Origin: Veillonella sp.
GTDB lineage: Bacteria; Bacillota; Negativicutes; Veillonellales; Veillonellaceae
Length of the DNA stretch: 28,200 bases
Reading direction: 5' to 3'
NCBI GenBank assembly: GCA_019419725.1
Contig: DXZL01000005.1
Coordinates: forward strand, 1-28,200
Position 1 is the stretch's first letter; each line of letters opens with the position of its first letter. The notes beneath the pieces were generated by a model. That model was not told the origin of the DNA and made no database searches. It saw only the letters and a list, made by a program, of their open reading frames with translations. This document shows, one piece after another, positions 6,437 through 15,700 of the stretch. The translations under genes and the position numbers were made by a program.

Positions 6437-8614
6437 TTAAATCTTAGCTCGTTTCAAACGAAGAGAGTTACCCACAACGGTGACGGAACTAAATGCCATT
6501 GCTGTGCCTGCAATCATAGGATTTAATGCACCGATAGCAGCCAATGGAATACCAATGCAGTTAAAGATCAATGCCCAGAATAGATTTTGTTTAATATTAG
6601 TCATAGTCTTACGACTGAGGCGTACTGCTTGTACTAGTGTGTGTAAATCATTTCTTACAAGAACGATATCTGCTGCCTCTACGGCAATATCTGTACCACT
6701 ACCGATAGCAAAACCAATATCTGCCGTTACAAGAGCTGGTGCATCATTGATACCATCACCAACCATGCCCACTACCAGACCTTTATCTTGTAACTCTTTT
6801 ACCTTGCTAGCTTTATCTTGAGGCAAGACTTCTGCAATAACGTGAGTAATACCTGCTTGTTTAGCAATATATTGAGCTGTACGGTGATTATCACCGGTAA
6901 GCATCCACACATCGATACCTTGAGACTGTAATTCTTTTACCACCTCAATAGTTTCTGGACGCAATTCATCCTCTACAGCCCATAATGCACTGATGACACC
7001 ATCTACAGCGAGAACAGACACGGAAGCACCTTGTTCTTCATAGTGTAGAATATCATCTTGGACGGCACTTAGATCATAACCTAATTCAGACATCCAACGG
7101 CTATGACCAAGTTGTACAGATACACCTTGATAAGCACCTTGTAAACCTTTACCAGGCACATCACCAAAGCTTTCTAGTTCTACAGCTTTACCTTTATAAC
7201 CATGATCTTCGCCATAATAAACCATGGCCTTTGCAATCGGATGCGATGTACCACTTTCAAGGGCCATCATAAGGGACATATTTCTACTTTCATCACCATT
7301 ATAATTTTTGAAAGCCGTTACATCGAGAATACCTTGTGTAAGCGTGCCAGTTTTATCCATAACGATGGCATCGAGTTTACCAGCTTTTTCAAGATATTCT
7401 GCACTCTTGATGAGGACGCCATGCTCCGCACCTAAGCCAGAGCCTACCATGATAGATGTTGGTGTAGCGAGGCCAAGCGCACAAGGGCAAGCAATAACAA
7501 GCACGGCTGTTGCATTGATGAGCGCTACATTAATAGAATCGCCCATAATGAAGTACCATACGAGTCCTGTCAAAACTGCAATACCGATGACAGTAGGTAC
7601 AAAATATTGAGCTACGATATCTGCAATACGTTGAATACTAGCCTTAGAGGTTTGCGCTTCCTCTACGACCTTAATGATTTGGGACAGCATTGTATCAGAG
7701 CCAATGCGTTTCGCTTCCATCGTGAAAGCACCACTCAAGTTGATAGTAGCACCAATAACTTCAGAACCAACTTGTTTTTCTACAGGCAAGCTTTCACCTG
7801 TAAGCATAGCTTCATCTACAGTAGAATAGCCTTCAGTTATAGTACCATCTACTGGAATTTTTTCGCCTGCTCGAACTTGTAAGATATCACCTGTTACAAC
7901 CTTGGATGTAGGAATATCTACAAACTCACCATCACGCAATACATGAGCTGTTGCCGGTTGCAAGGCAATCAACTTTTGAAGCGCTTCAGAGGTACGACCT
8001 TTAGCAATTTCTTCTAAGAGTTTACCAAGAAGGATAAATGTAATGAGCCACGCTGAGGTTTCAAAGTAAATACCATGAGGACCTAGTTCTGGATGGAATT
8101 GCCAGTTGAAAATACTGAATAGATAAGCAACTGTTGTGCCCATTACAACTAGAACATCCATAGTAAGAGCGCCATTCTTCACCGCACTCCACGCACTCTT
8201 ATAGAACATAAGACCAGGACCGAATTGAGCAATGGTAGCTAGAATAAACTCTACCCATACAGGCAAGGCTTGAATACCAAAACGATGTAATGTCATGTTA
8301 ATCATCATCGGTACAGCCATACAAGCAGCAATGATAAGACGCGTAATATGAGGTTTTAAATTAACCTTTTCTATTTCTTGTTTTGTTTCATCAGCTTCTG
8401 CAGCGCCAAAACCAATATTCGTAATGGCATCGATAATTTGTTGTGGTTCTACAGTAGAACCTTCTTTGTATTCTACGCTCCCCTTTCGAGTGAGTAGATT
8501 AACCTTTACAGATTCTACGCCATCGATCTTTGAAACAACGTTTTCAACGCGCTTTACACAAGCAGCACAGTGCATACCTGTAATATCAAACTCTTGTTTC
8601 TTTTTACTCATCAT
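6437..8614 (-). CDS. copA: Copper-translocating P1B-type ATPase CopA
   Basis: CopA pumps Cu(I) out of the cytoplasm at the expense of ATP. The 725 residues contain one N-terminal heavy-metal-associated domain with GMHCAACVKRVE (residues about 13-24), eight expected membrane helices, the actuator loop with TGES (VDEAMLTGESLPVEKQ), the transmembrane metal site ACPCALGLATPTS near residue 377, the phosphorylation site DKTGTLT near 419, the SHPIAKAM nucleotide-binding motif and the hinge MVGDGINDAPAL. TM8 carries the copper-type MxxSS (MAFSS). In TM7 the usual YN pair reads FN (ALIFNCIGIP), which is a Cu-site position. Two adjacent ATGs (8614, 8611) are possible starts; the ribosome binding site is weak (GAAGTGAT). 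It is a single-gene unit ended by its own terminator; no copper chaperone or CsoR/CopY gene is adjacent. Confidence 0.96.
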   Translation of the reverse strand: MMSKKKQEFDITGMHCAACVKRVENVVSKIDGVESVKVNLLTRKGSVEYKEGSTVEPQQIIDAITNIGFGAAEADETKQEIEKVNLKPHITRLIIAACMAVPMMINMTLHRFGIQALPVWVEFILATIAQFGPGLMFYKSAWSAVKNGALTMDVLVVMGTTVAYLFSIFNWQFHPELGPHGIYFETSAWLITFILLGKLLEEIAKGRTSEALQKLIALQPATAHVLRDGEFVDIPTSKVVTGDILQVRAGEKIPVDGTITEGYSTVDEAMLTGESLPVEKQVGSEVIGATINLSGAFTMEAKRIGSDTMLSQIIKVVEEAQTSKASIQRIADIVAQYFVPTVIGIAVLTGLVWYFIMGDSINVALINATAVLVIACPCALGLATPTSIMVGSGLGAEHGVLIKSAEYLEKAGKLDAIVMDKTGTLTQGILDVTAFKNYNGDESRNMSLMMALESGTSHPIAKAMVYYGEDHGYKGKAVELESFGDVPGKGLQGAYQGVSVQLGHSRWMSELGYDLSAVQDDILHYEEQGASVSVLAVDGVISALWAVEDELRPETIEVVKELQSQGIDVWMLTGDNHRTAQYIAKQAGITHVIAEVLPQDKASKVKELQDKGLVVGMVGDGINDAPALVTADIGFAIGSGTDIAVEAADIVLVRNDLHTLVQAVRLSRKTMTNIKQNLFWALIFNCIGIPLAAIGALNPMIAGTAMAFSSVTVVGNSLRLKRAKI

Positions 8615-8678
8615 ATCACTTCTTTCTACTAGAATTTCAAAGATATATGTCCTATATATCTATATAAGTCAGAAACTC

Positions 8679-8699
8679 ATAGTAGACATAGTAGACATA
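8679..8699. repeat. 9-bp tandem repeat upstream of copA
   Basis: CATAGTAGA occurs twice head to tail (8679-8687, 8688-8696) and a third partial copy (CAT) follows. It sits 65-85 bases before the copA start, where a copper-responsive operator would be expected, but it does not match the CopY or CsoR operators I know. Confidence 0.45.
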
Positions 8700-8884
8700 T
8701 CATACATCACTAACAGAATATTTTATAAACACCTATGATTTAATATATGAACACTTTTACATGAGTATTCATTCATACGACTCTATTCCATAATAACATA
8801 AATTCTCATTACGTCAATATCCTACCAAATCTAGAGGGTTATTTCCTTTTTCTAGGGGAATTAATCTCCTGCCACCTATACACC

Positions 8885-8914
8885 TATACATAGTATAAAA
8901 AAATAGATTATAAT
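8885..8914 (+). promoter_or_regulatory. Promoter of the yigZ-family gene
   Basis: TATAAT at 8909-8914 is preceded at 18 bases by TATACA (8885-8890), four of six matches to the -35 consensus. The predicted transcript would start about 40 bases before the ATG at 8964. Confidence 0.5.
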
Positions 8915-8963
8915 AAAGTGATGATGAATAAACATAAACTTTGATTCCAAAGGAGGTGAATCT

Positions 8964-9617
8964 ATGTGTGAATCAATAAGCCCTATTGTAGAATTCACTT
9001 CGGTAGCGAAGGAATTTCGCCATGAATATGTTGTGGAGAAATCGCGTTTTATCACAACTGTATACCCTTGTTCTACAGAAGAGGAGTCACAGGCTTTTAT
9101 TAGCCGCATCAATAAAGAATTTTGGGATGCCCGCCATAATTGTACGGCCTTTGCATTAGGACCAAAGCAAGAACAACAGCGCTCTTCTGACAATGGTGAA
9201 CCATCTGGTACAGCAGGCAAACCTATGTTAGAAGTACTCAAAAAAACAGGTATTACCAATGTAGCGGTCGTAGTAACCCGTTATTTTGGAGGCATCAAAT
9301 TAGGTGCAGGTGGTTTGATTCGTGCATATTCACACTCCGTTGCGGAAACCTTACGTCTTGCCCCTAAAGAACTACACACAACACGAACTCAGCTGCAGGC
9401 TACCATCGACTATTCCTTGTATGGGGCCATTGAAAGATATGTGCAAGATCAAAAATTGCATTATGAATCAAACTTTGGCGAGCATGTAGATATAACCATC
9501 TTAGTGCCACCAACTGATGTAGAGCGCATACAAAAAGAGCTCCAAGACATGAGTCATGGAGCTGCTACTTGTACTATATTAGATTCTATTGAAGTGGTGC
9601 TACCGCTAGAACAATAA
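8964..9617 (+). CDS. yigZ: YigZ/IMPACT family protein
   Basis: A 217-residue member of the UPF0029/IMPACT family, related to the yeast Yih1/mammalian IMPACT proteins; the bacterial role is not well defined, though a link to translation or RNA binding has been proposed. The N-terminal IMPACT domain contains VEKSRFITTVYPC, then DARHNCTAFALG, SSDNGEPSGTAGKPMLEVL and VVVTRYFGGIKLGAGGLIRA, all family signatures. The last 70 residues form the small DUF1949-like C-terminal domain (YSLYGAIERYVQDQKL). AAAGGAGGTGA 5 bases before the ATG is a near-perfect ribosome binding site and fixes the start. It converges with the small gene at 9641-9829. Confidence 0.93.
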   Translation: MCESISPIVEFTSVAKEFRHEYVVEKSRFITTVYPCSTEEESQAFISRINKEFWDARHNCTAFALGPKQEQQRSSDNGEPSGTAGKPMLEVLKKTGITNVAVVVTRYFGGIKLGAGGLIRAYSHSVAETLRLAPKELHTTRTQLQATIDYSLYGAIERYVQDQKLHYESNFGEHVDITILVPPTDVERIQKELQDMSHGAATCTILDSIEVVLPLEQ

Positions 9618-9640
9618 TCTAACTGATACACACATAGTAA

Positions 9641-9829
9641 TTAGTTTTCACTATTAACTAAGCCACTTACGCCTTGACTAAGTTCATGACGTTTTTCTGT
9701 AGTTAATGGATGAGGCCATACGCGTTCAAGTTGTTTTTTACGACTAACACCTGCATTATGTGCAGTCATTAATCTACGTGCTTCCCAGTTACGAATTGCT
9801 TTACTTAATGTTCTTTTTACTACGCCCAT
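9641..9829 (-). CDS. Small basic protein of unknown function
   Basis: An open frame of 62 residues from the ATG at 9829; a GTG at 9853 would add eight residues. I do not recognise it. It is rich in Lys and Arg in the first 40 residues (MGVVKRTLSKAIRNWEARRL, AGVSRKKQLERVWPH), with no membrane segment, signal peptide or cysteine, and looks like an RNA- or DNA-binding or ribosome-associated peptide, which is only a guess from composition. It converges with yigZ (23-base gap) and diverges from the lysR gene, with a TATAAT about 35 bases upstream on its strand. Coding is likely because no overlapping gene explains the open frame. Confidence 0.55.
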   Translation of the reverse strand: MGVVKRTLSKAIRNWEARRLMTAHNAGVSRKKQLERVWPHPLTTEKRHELSQGVSGLVNSEN

Positions 9830-9927
9830 GATAGTACCTACTTTCTTAATCACTATTATTATATTAAAAATTGTGATAAGGATAGAAAGTTTATTTCAAA
9901 CACATTATTCTTTCTCTTTCCTTGATG

Positions 9928-9949
9928 AATATAGTATATACGCTATTTT
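9928..9949. promoter_or_regulatory. Candidate LysR-type operator dyad
   Basis: AATATAG (9928-9934) and CTATTTT (9943-9949) form an interrupted inverted repeat with six of seven positions matching around an 8-base spacer. ATA...TAT dyads of this kind are typical LysR-family sites. It lies between the divergent small basic gene and lysR, so autoregulation and control of the divergent gene are possible. Confidence 0.4.
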
Positions 9950-9981
9950 ATCAAATGTGAAATTACTGTTACTTAGTTCGT

Positions 9982-9987
9982 TATAAT
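9982..9987 (+). promoter_or_regulatory. Likely -10 element of the lysR gene
   Basis: TATAAT at 9982-9987 would give a transcript start near 9994, leaving room for the GGAG ribosome binding site at 10017-10020. No good -35 box is seen, consistent with an activator- or repressor-dependent promoter. Confidence 0.4.
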
Positions 9988-10025
9988 TTTTATTTATCTT
10001 ATTTTGTGTATAATAGGGAGATTCT

Positions 10026-10916
10026 ATGGATACATCTTACTACCACAATTTTATTACCCTCGTTCAAACGGGCAATATGACTCAGGCCGCAGAGATTCTT
10101 CATATTACACAACCAGCTTTAAGTAAACAATTAAAGTATTTAGAAGCTGAATTTGGAGCTCAACTCATAAATATCAAGCGCGGCCAACGAGGATCAAACT
10201 TACAACTGACTGATGCGGGCAAAATTTTTTATCAAAAAGCCCAACAATTATGCTCCATTGAAGAATCAACATACAATGCAGTACAACAGTTGAACTCACG
10301 TATTGAAGGTACATTGCGAATCGCTACGTCTGCATCGCGCTCCACACCAATCGTACAACAATACTTACCAGCCTTTTCCATGAAATACCCATCAGTTCAC
10401 TTCGAAATCTACGAAGGACTAATGACTAATGTGGTCAATCAACTTATTAATGGTAATGCAGAGCTGGGAATTGCAAACATTCAAATGGTAGACACTGATA
10501 AATTTGATATCCTTCTTACTCAAGAGGAACATTTATACGCTATTTTCCGCCGTGATGTATTCTGGATAGATCGTGAACATGATACTATCACGTGGGATGA
10601 TATAAAAAAGTGTCCTTTATCCCTCTCTGGTGGATCTGTGCGAATGATTATGCAGTCTAGCTTAACTGACATGGATCAACTGAATGCTGTTGCCATCACT
10701 ACAACTAAGAGCTCTGCCATCGAATGGGCATCCTCTGGGAGAACTGTGTCTTTAGTTCCTATGGATGCAAAAGAGCTCATTAACCATCGTAAAATGGCCC
10801 GTATCAAATTGCCAGAATTCTCAGGCGATTTTAAAAAAGCATTTATTACGCTTAAAGGCCATGCTTTATCCCCTGTAGCACAGCAGTTTATTGATTTCTA
10901 CAAAGCATATGTATAA
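10026..10916 (+). CDS. LysR family transcriptional regulator
   Basis: A 296-residue LysR-type regulator. The winged helix-turn-helix lies in residues 1-60 (FITLVQTGNMTQAAEILHIT followed by QPALSKQLKYLEAEFGAQL), and LQLTDAGKIFYQKAQQL is the linker helix. From about residue 90 (GTLRIATSASRSTPIVQQYL) a periplasmic-binding-protein-like effector domain follows, including VHFEIYEGLMTNVVNQLING and ELGIANIQ. The effector is unknown. GGAG 5 bases before the ATG supports the start. The gene diverges from the small basic protein gene, the classical arrangement for a LysR regulator and its target, and converges on the pyrimidine operon across a shared terminator, so a link to pyrimidine genes is not suggested. 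Confidence 0.93.
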   Translation: MDTSYYHNFITLVQTGNMTQAAEILHITQPALSKQLKYLEAEFGAQLINIKRGQRGSNLQLTDAGKIFYQKAQQLCSIEESTYNAVQQLNSRIEGTLRIATSASRSTPIVQQYLPAFSMKYPSVHFEIYEGLMTNVVNQLINGNAELGIANIQMVDTDKFDILLTQEEHLYAIFRRDVFWIDREHDTITWDDIKKCPLSLSGGSVRMIMQSSLTDMDQLNAVAITTTKSSAIEWASSGRTVSLVPMDAKELINHRKMARIKLPEFSGDFKKAFITLKGHALSPVAQQFIDFYKAYV

Positions 10917-11006
10917 GCCTTATGATACTAATTTATATGATATGGTATTTATAACTTATCGTATGAGATTTTGTACAGTTATGAACATTAATACAATACA
11001 TACAAA

Positions 11007-11035
11007 AAGACCTAGTACATAATGTACTAGGTCTT
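11007..11035. terminator. Bidirectional terminator between lysR and pyrD
   Basis: AAGACCTAGTAC (11007-11018) pairs with GTACTAGGTCTT (11024-11035) around a 5-base loop. T-rich tracts follow on both strands (CTTTTT on plus, five T on minus), so it can end both the lysR transcript and the pyr operon. Confidence 0.9.
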
Positions 11036-11042
11036 CTTTTTA

Positions 11043-11993
11043 CTATCCTTGATGTACAGCACCTACTATATCAGTAATGCTGTTAAGATTATATTGTTCC
11101 ACATAATCGCCCATTTCTCGAGCAATACGAGAAATAGCTGTTGGATCTACCATCGTAGCAACCCCAACTTGGACTGCTTGAGCACCAGCCATCATAAATT
11201 CGATAGCATCTGTACCAGTCATAATACCACCAAGGCCCATAATAGGAATATTAACGCCTTTATACACTTGGTGCACCATGCGAAGGGCTACCGGTTTTAC
11301 AGCTGGACCCGATAAACCACCATAAATATTACCTAATATAGGTTTACGACGATGGATATCTATAGCCATGCCGAGAATAGTATTAATGAGACTTACCCCA
11401 TCACCGCCACCAGCTTCTACAGCCTTTGCGATTTCCACAATATCGGTTACATTCGGTGAAAGTTTTACAATAACAGGCTTATCGGTTACCTTACGAACAG
11501 CTTTAGTTACTTGTTCTACTACCTTAGGATCTACACCAAACGCCATGCCTTCACAAGCAACATTTGGACAAGATACATTAACCTCGAGGCCTGCAATACC
11601 ATCTACGGATAAAGTTTCTGCCATCCATGCAAACTCCTCTACCGTGCCAGCAGACATATTCGCTAACAATGGTACATCATATTTTTTGAGTTCTGGTAAA
11701 ATATCTGTTACAAAATGTTCTGCCCCAGGGTTTTCAAGTCCTATACAGTTTAAGACACCAGACGGTGTTTCTGCAATACGAGTTCCAGGATTGCCATGAC
11801 GACCTTTAGGTGTTAATCCTTTTACAGAAATAGCACCTACTTCATTGCTAAGGTCTAAATAACCAGCATACTCAGGACCATTACCAAAGGTGCCAGATGC
11901 AGCAATAATAGGATTTTTCATCTTAATACCGCAGTAATCAACAGCAAGCTTTGGATTCGGCGTAACGGTGTTATTTAAATCGCGTTCACTCAT
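11043..11993 (-). CDS. pyrD: Dihydroorotate dehydrogenase, class 1B catalytic subunit PyrD
   Basis: PyrD (PyrDB) oxidises dihydroorotate to orotate, the fourth step of pyrimidine synthesis, with FMN; class 1B enzymes pass electrons through PyrK to NAD+. The 316 residues include MKNPIIAASGTFGNGPEYAG, SVKGLTPKGRHGNPGTRIAE and the catalytic loop NVSCPN with the class 1 cysteine, then VIVKLSPNVTDI and, near the end, IMGLGGIMTGTDAIEF for FMN phosphate binding. Presence of pyrK directly upstream supports class 1B. The ATG shares one base with the pyrK stop (TAATG). It is the last gene of the operon. Confidence 0.97.
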   Translation of the reverse strand: MSERDLNNTVTPNPKLAVDYCGIKMKNPIIAASGTFGNGPEYAGYLDLSNEVGAISVKGLTPKGRHGNPGTRIAETPSGVLNCIGLENPGAEHFVTDILPELKKYDVPLLANMSAGTVEEFAWMAETLSVDGIAGLEVNVSCPNVACEGMAFGVDPKVVEQVTKAVRKVTDKPVIVKLSPNVTDIVEIAKAVEAGGGDGVSLINTILGMAIDIHRRKPILGNIYGGLSGPAVKPVALRMVHQVYKGVNIPIMGLGGIMTGTDAIEFMMAGAQAVQVGVATMVDPTAISRIAREMGDYVEQYNLNSITDIVGAVHQG

Positions 11994-12760
11994 TAAAAGA
12001 ACACCTCCTCGGCTGGGAATACAGGACCATCTTTACAAACTTTGTAACGTTTGCCACCTGCACCATCACAAGCACAACCTAAACAACCACCAGTGCCACA
12101 GCCCATACGTTCTTCAAGAGATACTTGGCAAGGTACGTTGAGCTCTTTGGCTACTTGTGCCACACCTTTCATCATCGGTGTAGGACCACAAGTCATAACA
12201 GATGTGAAAGCATTGCCATTAATCAACTCAGGCATGATTGCTGTAGGGAAACCTTTCGTACCTACGCTACCATCATCAGTAGTGATGTATACTTTAACAG
12301 GCGTATCTTTGAATAGATCTGCCCAGAAAGTTTCGCTTTCATTTCTAAAACCAAGAATAACTTGTGCCTCTTCCCCTTCTTTCAAATGGGATGCGATGCA
12401 TAGCATTGGTGCGATACCAACGCCACCGCCAACGAGAAGCATATTCTTAGATGTTACAAATGGTTCACCTAAAGGTCCTAAACAATCTAGTGTATCGCCA
12501 GGTACGAGACGTGTCATAATTTCAGTCCCCTTACCTACGACGCGATACAAAAGGGTAATAATACCCTTTTGTGCATCGAATCCAGCATAGCTGATAGGGC
12601 GACGCAATAATGGCGCCGTAGAGTCCGCTACGCGAACATTACAAAACTGTCCTACCTTTGCTTCTGCTGCTTGTTTTGGTGCGTGAATATCCATAATCCA
12701 CACATCAGAGCCTATTTGCTCATTGCGAACGACTTCGCCCTGTTCTACATAGCCACTCAT
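11993..12760 (-). CDS. pyrK: Dihydroorotate dehydrogenase electron transfer subunit PyrK
   Basis: PyrK carries FAD and a [2Fe-2S] cluster and transfers electrons from PyrD to NAD+. The ferredoxin-reductase-like N-terminal part has the FAD motif LLRRPISYAGF, then LLVGGGVGIAPML for nucleotide binding. The C-terminal cluster motif MGCGTGGCLGCACDG plus a later VCKDGPVF gives the CX4CX2C...C cysteines. I chose the ATG at 12760 (MSGYVEQGEVV, 255 residues) because GGAG lies 8 bases before it; a longer frame from a TTG at 12778 would overlap carB and lacks a ribosome binding site. It starts 4 bases after the carB stop. Confidence 0.95.
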   Translation of the reverse strand: MSGYVEQGEVVRNEQIGSDVWIMDIHAPKQAAEAKVGQFCNVRVADSTAPLLRRPISYAGFDAQKGIITLLYRVVGKGTEIMTRLVPGDTLDCLGPLGEPFVTSKNMLLVGGGVGIAPMLCIASHLKEGEEAQVILGFRNESETFWADLFKDTPVKVYITTDDGSVGTKGFPTAIMPELINGNAFTSVMTCGPTPMMKGVAQVAKELNVPCQVSLEERMGCGTGGCLGCACDGAGGKRYKVCKDGPVFPAEEVFF

Positions 12761-12764
12761 GGTT

Positions 12765-15700
12765 TTACTCCAATTCAAAATCTTGTAATGCTTCTACATT
12801 GTAGTTAGCATCATCTTTACGATTAGCTACAACGCGCAATACTTCACGAGCTGTATCAAGGCTTGTTAAGCATGGTGTACCCATTTCTACAGCGAGACGA
12901 CGCAATTGGAAGCCTTCACGTTCAGGGCGTTTACCTGCAGTCAATGTGTTAAGTACAAGATCTACTTTATCTTGACGAATGTGGTCAGCACAGTTGTCAT
13001 CACCTTCAGAGATTTTGTTAACTACCTTGCAGTCAACACCATGTTCTTTGAAGTATTTACCAGTACCGCCAGTTGCTTCGATGTGATAGCCCAATTCGAT
13101 GAAGCCTTTTGCCAATTGGCTAGCTTCCTCTTTATCGCGGTCTGCTACGGTCATAAGAATTGTACCATCTTCTGGGATACGCATATTGGCACCATTGATA
13201 GCTTTAAACAATGCTTCAGAATAAGTACGACCAATCCCCATAACTTCGCCAGTAGATTTCATTTCAGGTCCAAGAGCGATTTCTACAAGGCCCATTTTGG
13301 AGAAGGAGAATACAGGTGCTTTTACAGCTACATATGGTTTATTAGGTACAAGACCAAGTGGTAAACCTAAGTCTTTTAAGCTTTCACCAAGAGCAATGCG
13401 CGTTGCACATTCTACCATATTGATGCCTGTAACCTTAGAAATGAATGGTACAGTACGGCTAGAACGAGGGTTAACTTCGATTACATTGAGTTCACCATCA
13501 GCCACGATATATTGAATATTAAGTACACCTTTAACATTAAGGCCTACTGCAATACGACGTGTATAGTCAACGATTTGATCAATCAATTCTTGGCTCAAAT
13601 GTTGAGCTGGATAAACGGCCATGGAGTCACCAGAGTGAACACCGGCGCGTTCGATTTGTTCCATAATACCAGGAATACATACGTCAGTACCATCGGAAAT
13701 AGCGTCAACCTCTACCTCCATACCAACCATGTAACGGTCAATAAGAACAGGATGTTCCTTGGATGCAACTACGGCTTCCTTCATGTATACATCAAGCTCT
13801 TTATCGTTGTATACGATTTCCATGGCACGGCCGCCCAATACATAGGAAGGACGAACAATCAATGGATACTTCAAGTTTTTAGCGGCTGCTTGCGCTTCTT
13901 CATCGGAAGTTACAAGAGCACCTACTGGACGTGGAATACCAAGTTTTGCCAACAATTCATCAAAGCGTTCACGGTCTTCTGCCATATCGATGCTATCTAC
14001 GGATGTACCGAGAATTTTTACACCGCGCTTAGCCAATGGACCTGCCAAGTTAATCGCTGTTTGACCACCGAATTGAGCAATAACGCCAGCTGGTTTTTCT
14101 TTATCGATAATTTCCATTACATCGTCCACTGTTAAAGGTTCGAAGTACAAGGAATCAGAAATATCAAAATCAGTAGACACTGTTTCTGGGTTATTGTTAA
14201 TCATAATAGATTGATAACCCGCTTTACGAAGTGCCCAAGAGGAATGTACGGAGCAGTAGTCAAACTCTACGCCTTGACCGATACGAATTGGACCGGAACC
14301 TAGTACGACAACGGATTTTTCACCGAGTGGTTTAACTTCGTCTTCTTGTGCATAAGCACTGTAGTAATATGGTGTTTTAGATTCGAATTCAGCAGCACAT
14401 GTATCTACATATTTATATGTTGGAAGAATGTTCCATTCTTTACGTTTTGCACGAACCTCTTCTACAGTTGTATTAGCATAACGGGCGATAACAGAATCAG
14501 TGAAGGAATAACGTTTTGCTTTGCGCAATACTTCTTCTGTTAAGCCATGTTCAGCCAATGCTTTTTCTACATTAACAATGTTTTTGATTTTTTCAATAAA
14601 GAATGTATCAATTTTTGTAATGTAGTGAATTTTTTCTACACTAATGCCCTTGCGAAGTGCTTCTGCTACAACATAGATACGTTCATCATCTACTAAATGT
14701 AAACGTTCAATCAATTGTTCCATAGACTCATGAGAGATTTTCTTTAGCTCAATATGGTCTAAACCAATTTCCAAGGAACGAATTGCTTTAAGCAAGGAGC
14801 CTTCCAAGGAGCGATCGATAGCCATAACTTCGCCAGTAGCCTTCATTTGAGTGCCCAATGTGCGGTCTGCCAAATTGAATTTTTCAAATGGCCAACGTGG
14901 GAATTTCGTTACTACATAGTCAAGTGTAGGTTCGAAGCATGCTTTTGTTTCACCTGTTACAGCATTTGTAATTTGATCCAATGTCATGCCTACTGCAATT
15001 TTTGCAGCTACCTTCGCAATTGGATAGCCAGTTGCTTTAGATGCTAATGCAGAGGAACGGGATACACGAGGGTTTACTTCGATAACGATATATTCATTGC
15101 TATTTGGATTCAACGCGTATTGTACGTTACAACCACCTTCGATTTTCAAATAACGAATAATTTCTACAGAAGCAGTACGAAGCATTTGGTATTGAATATC
15201 GTTTAATGTTTGGCTTGGTGCCACAACGATGGAGTCACCAGTATGTACGCCTACAGGATCGATATTTTCCATATTACATACGATGATACAGTTATCTGCA
15301 CTATCGCGCATTACTTCGTATTCGATTTCTTTCCAGCCTGCTACAGAACGTTCTGCTAGGATTTGGTGAATTGGTGAAAGTTTCAAACCACGACGTGTGA
15401 TTTCATACATTTCATCTTCATTATGCGCAATACCACCACCAGTACCGCCCAATGTGTAAGCAGGACGGATGATGATAGGATAACCAATGCGATTAGCAAA
15501 GGCTACCGCTTCTTCAAGGTCGTTAAAGATATCGGATTCAGGAACTGGTTGATTGATTTCCTTCATCGCTTCTTTGAAGAGTTCACGGTCTTCGGCTTGT
15601 TTAATAGCTTCAAGTGTTGTACCTAGAAGTTTTACACCGTATTCTTCTAATACGCCAGCTTCAGACAATTGTACGGCCATATTAAGACCTACTTGGCCAC

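Larger units (their letters stand above)
8615..8963. promoter_or_regulatory. Divergent intergenic region copA / yigZ
   Basis: This 349-base AT-rich stretch has no credible gene. It must hold the copA promoter on the minus strand and the yigZ promoter on the plus strand. Visible structure: a 9-bp tandem repeat at 8679-8699, an 8-bp tandem repeat CACCTATA at 8873-8888, and the yigZ promoter and ribosome binding site. The stretch 8720-8870 shows nothing I can name. Confidence 0.6.

Noticed and set aside
8876..9259. Minus-strand open frame of 127 residues
   Set aside because: It covers the start of the clear yigZ gene in antisense and shows no family features or ribosome binding site.
10009..10014. 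TATAAT with an upstream TG just before the lysR start
   Set aside because: It is only 11 bases from the ATG, so the transcript would lose the GGAG ribosome binding site; the TATAAT at 9982 is a better -10.
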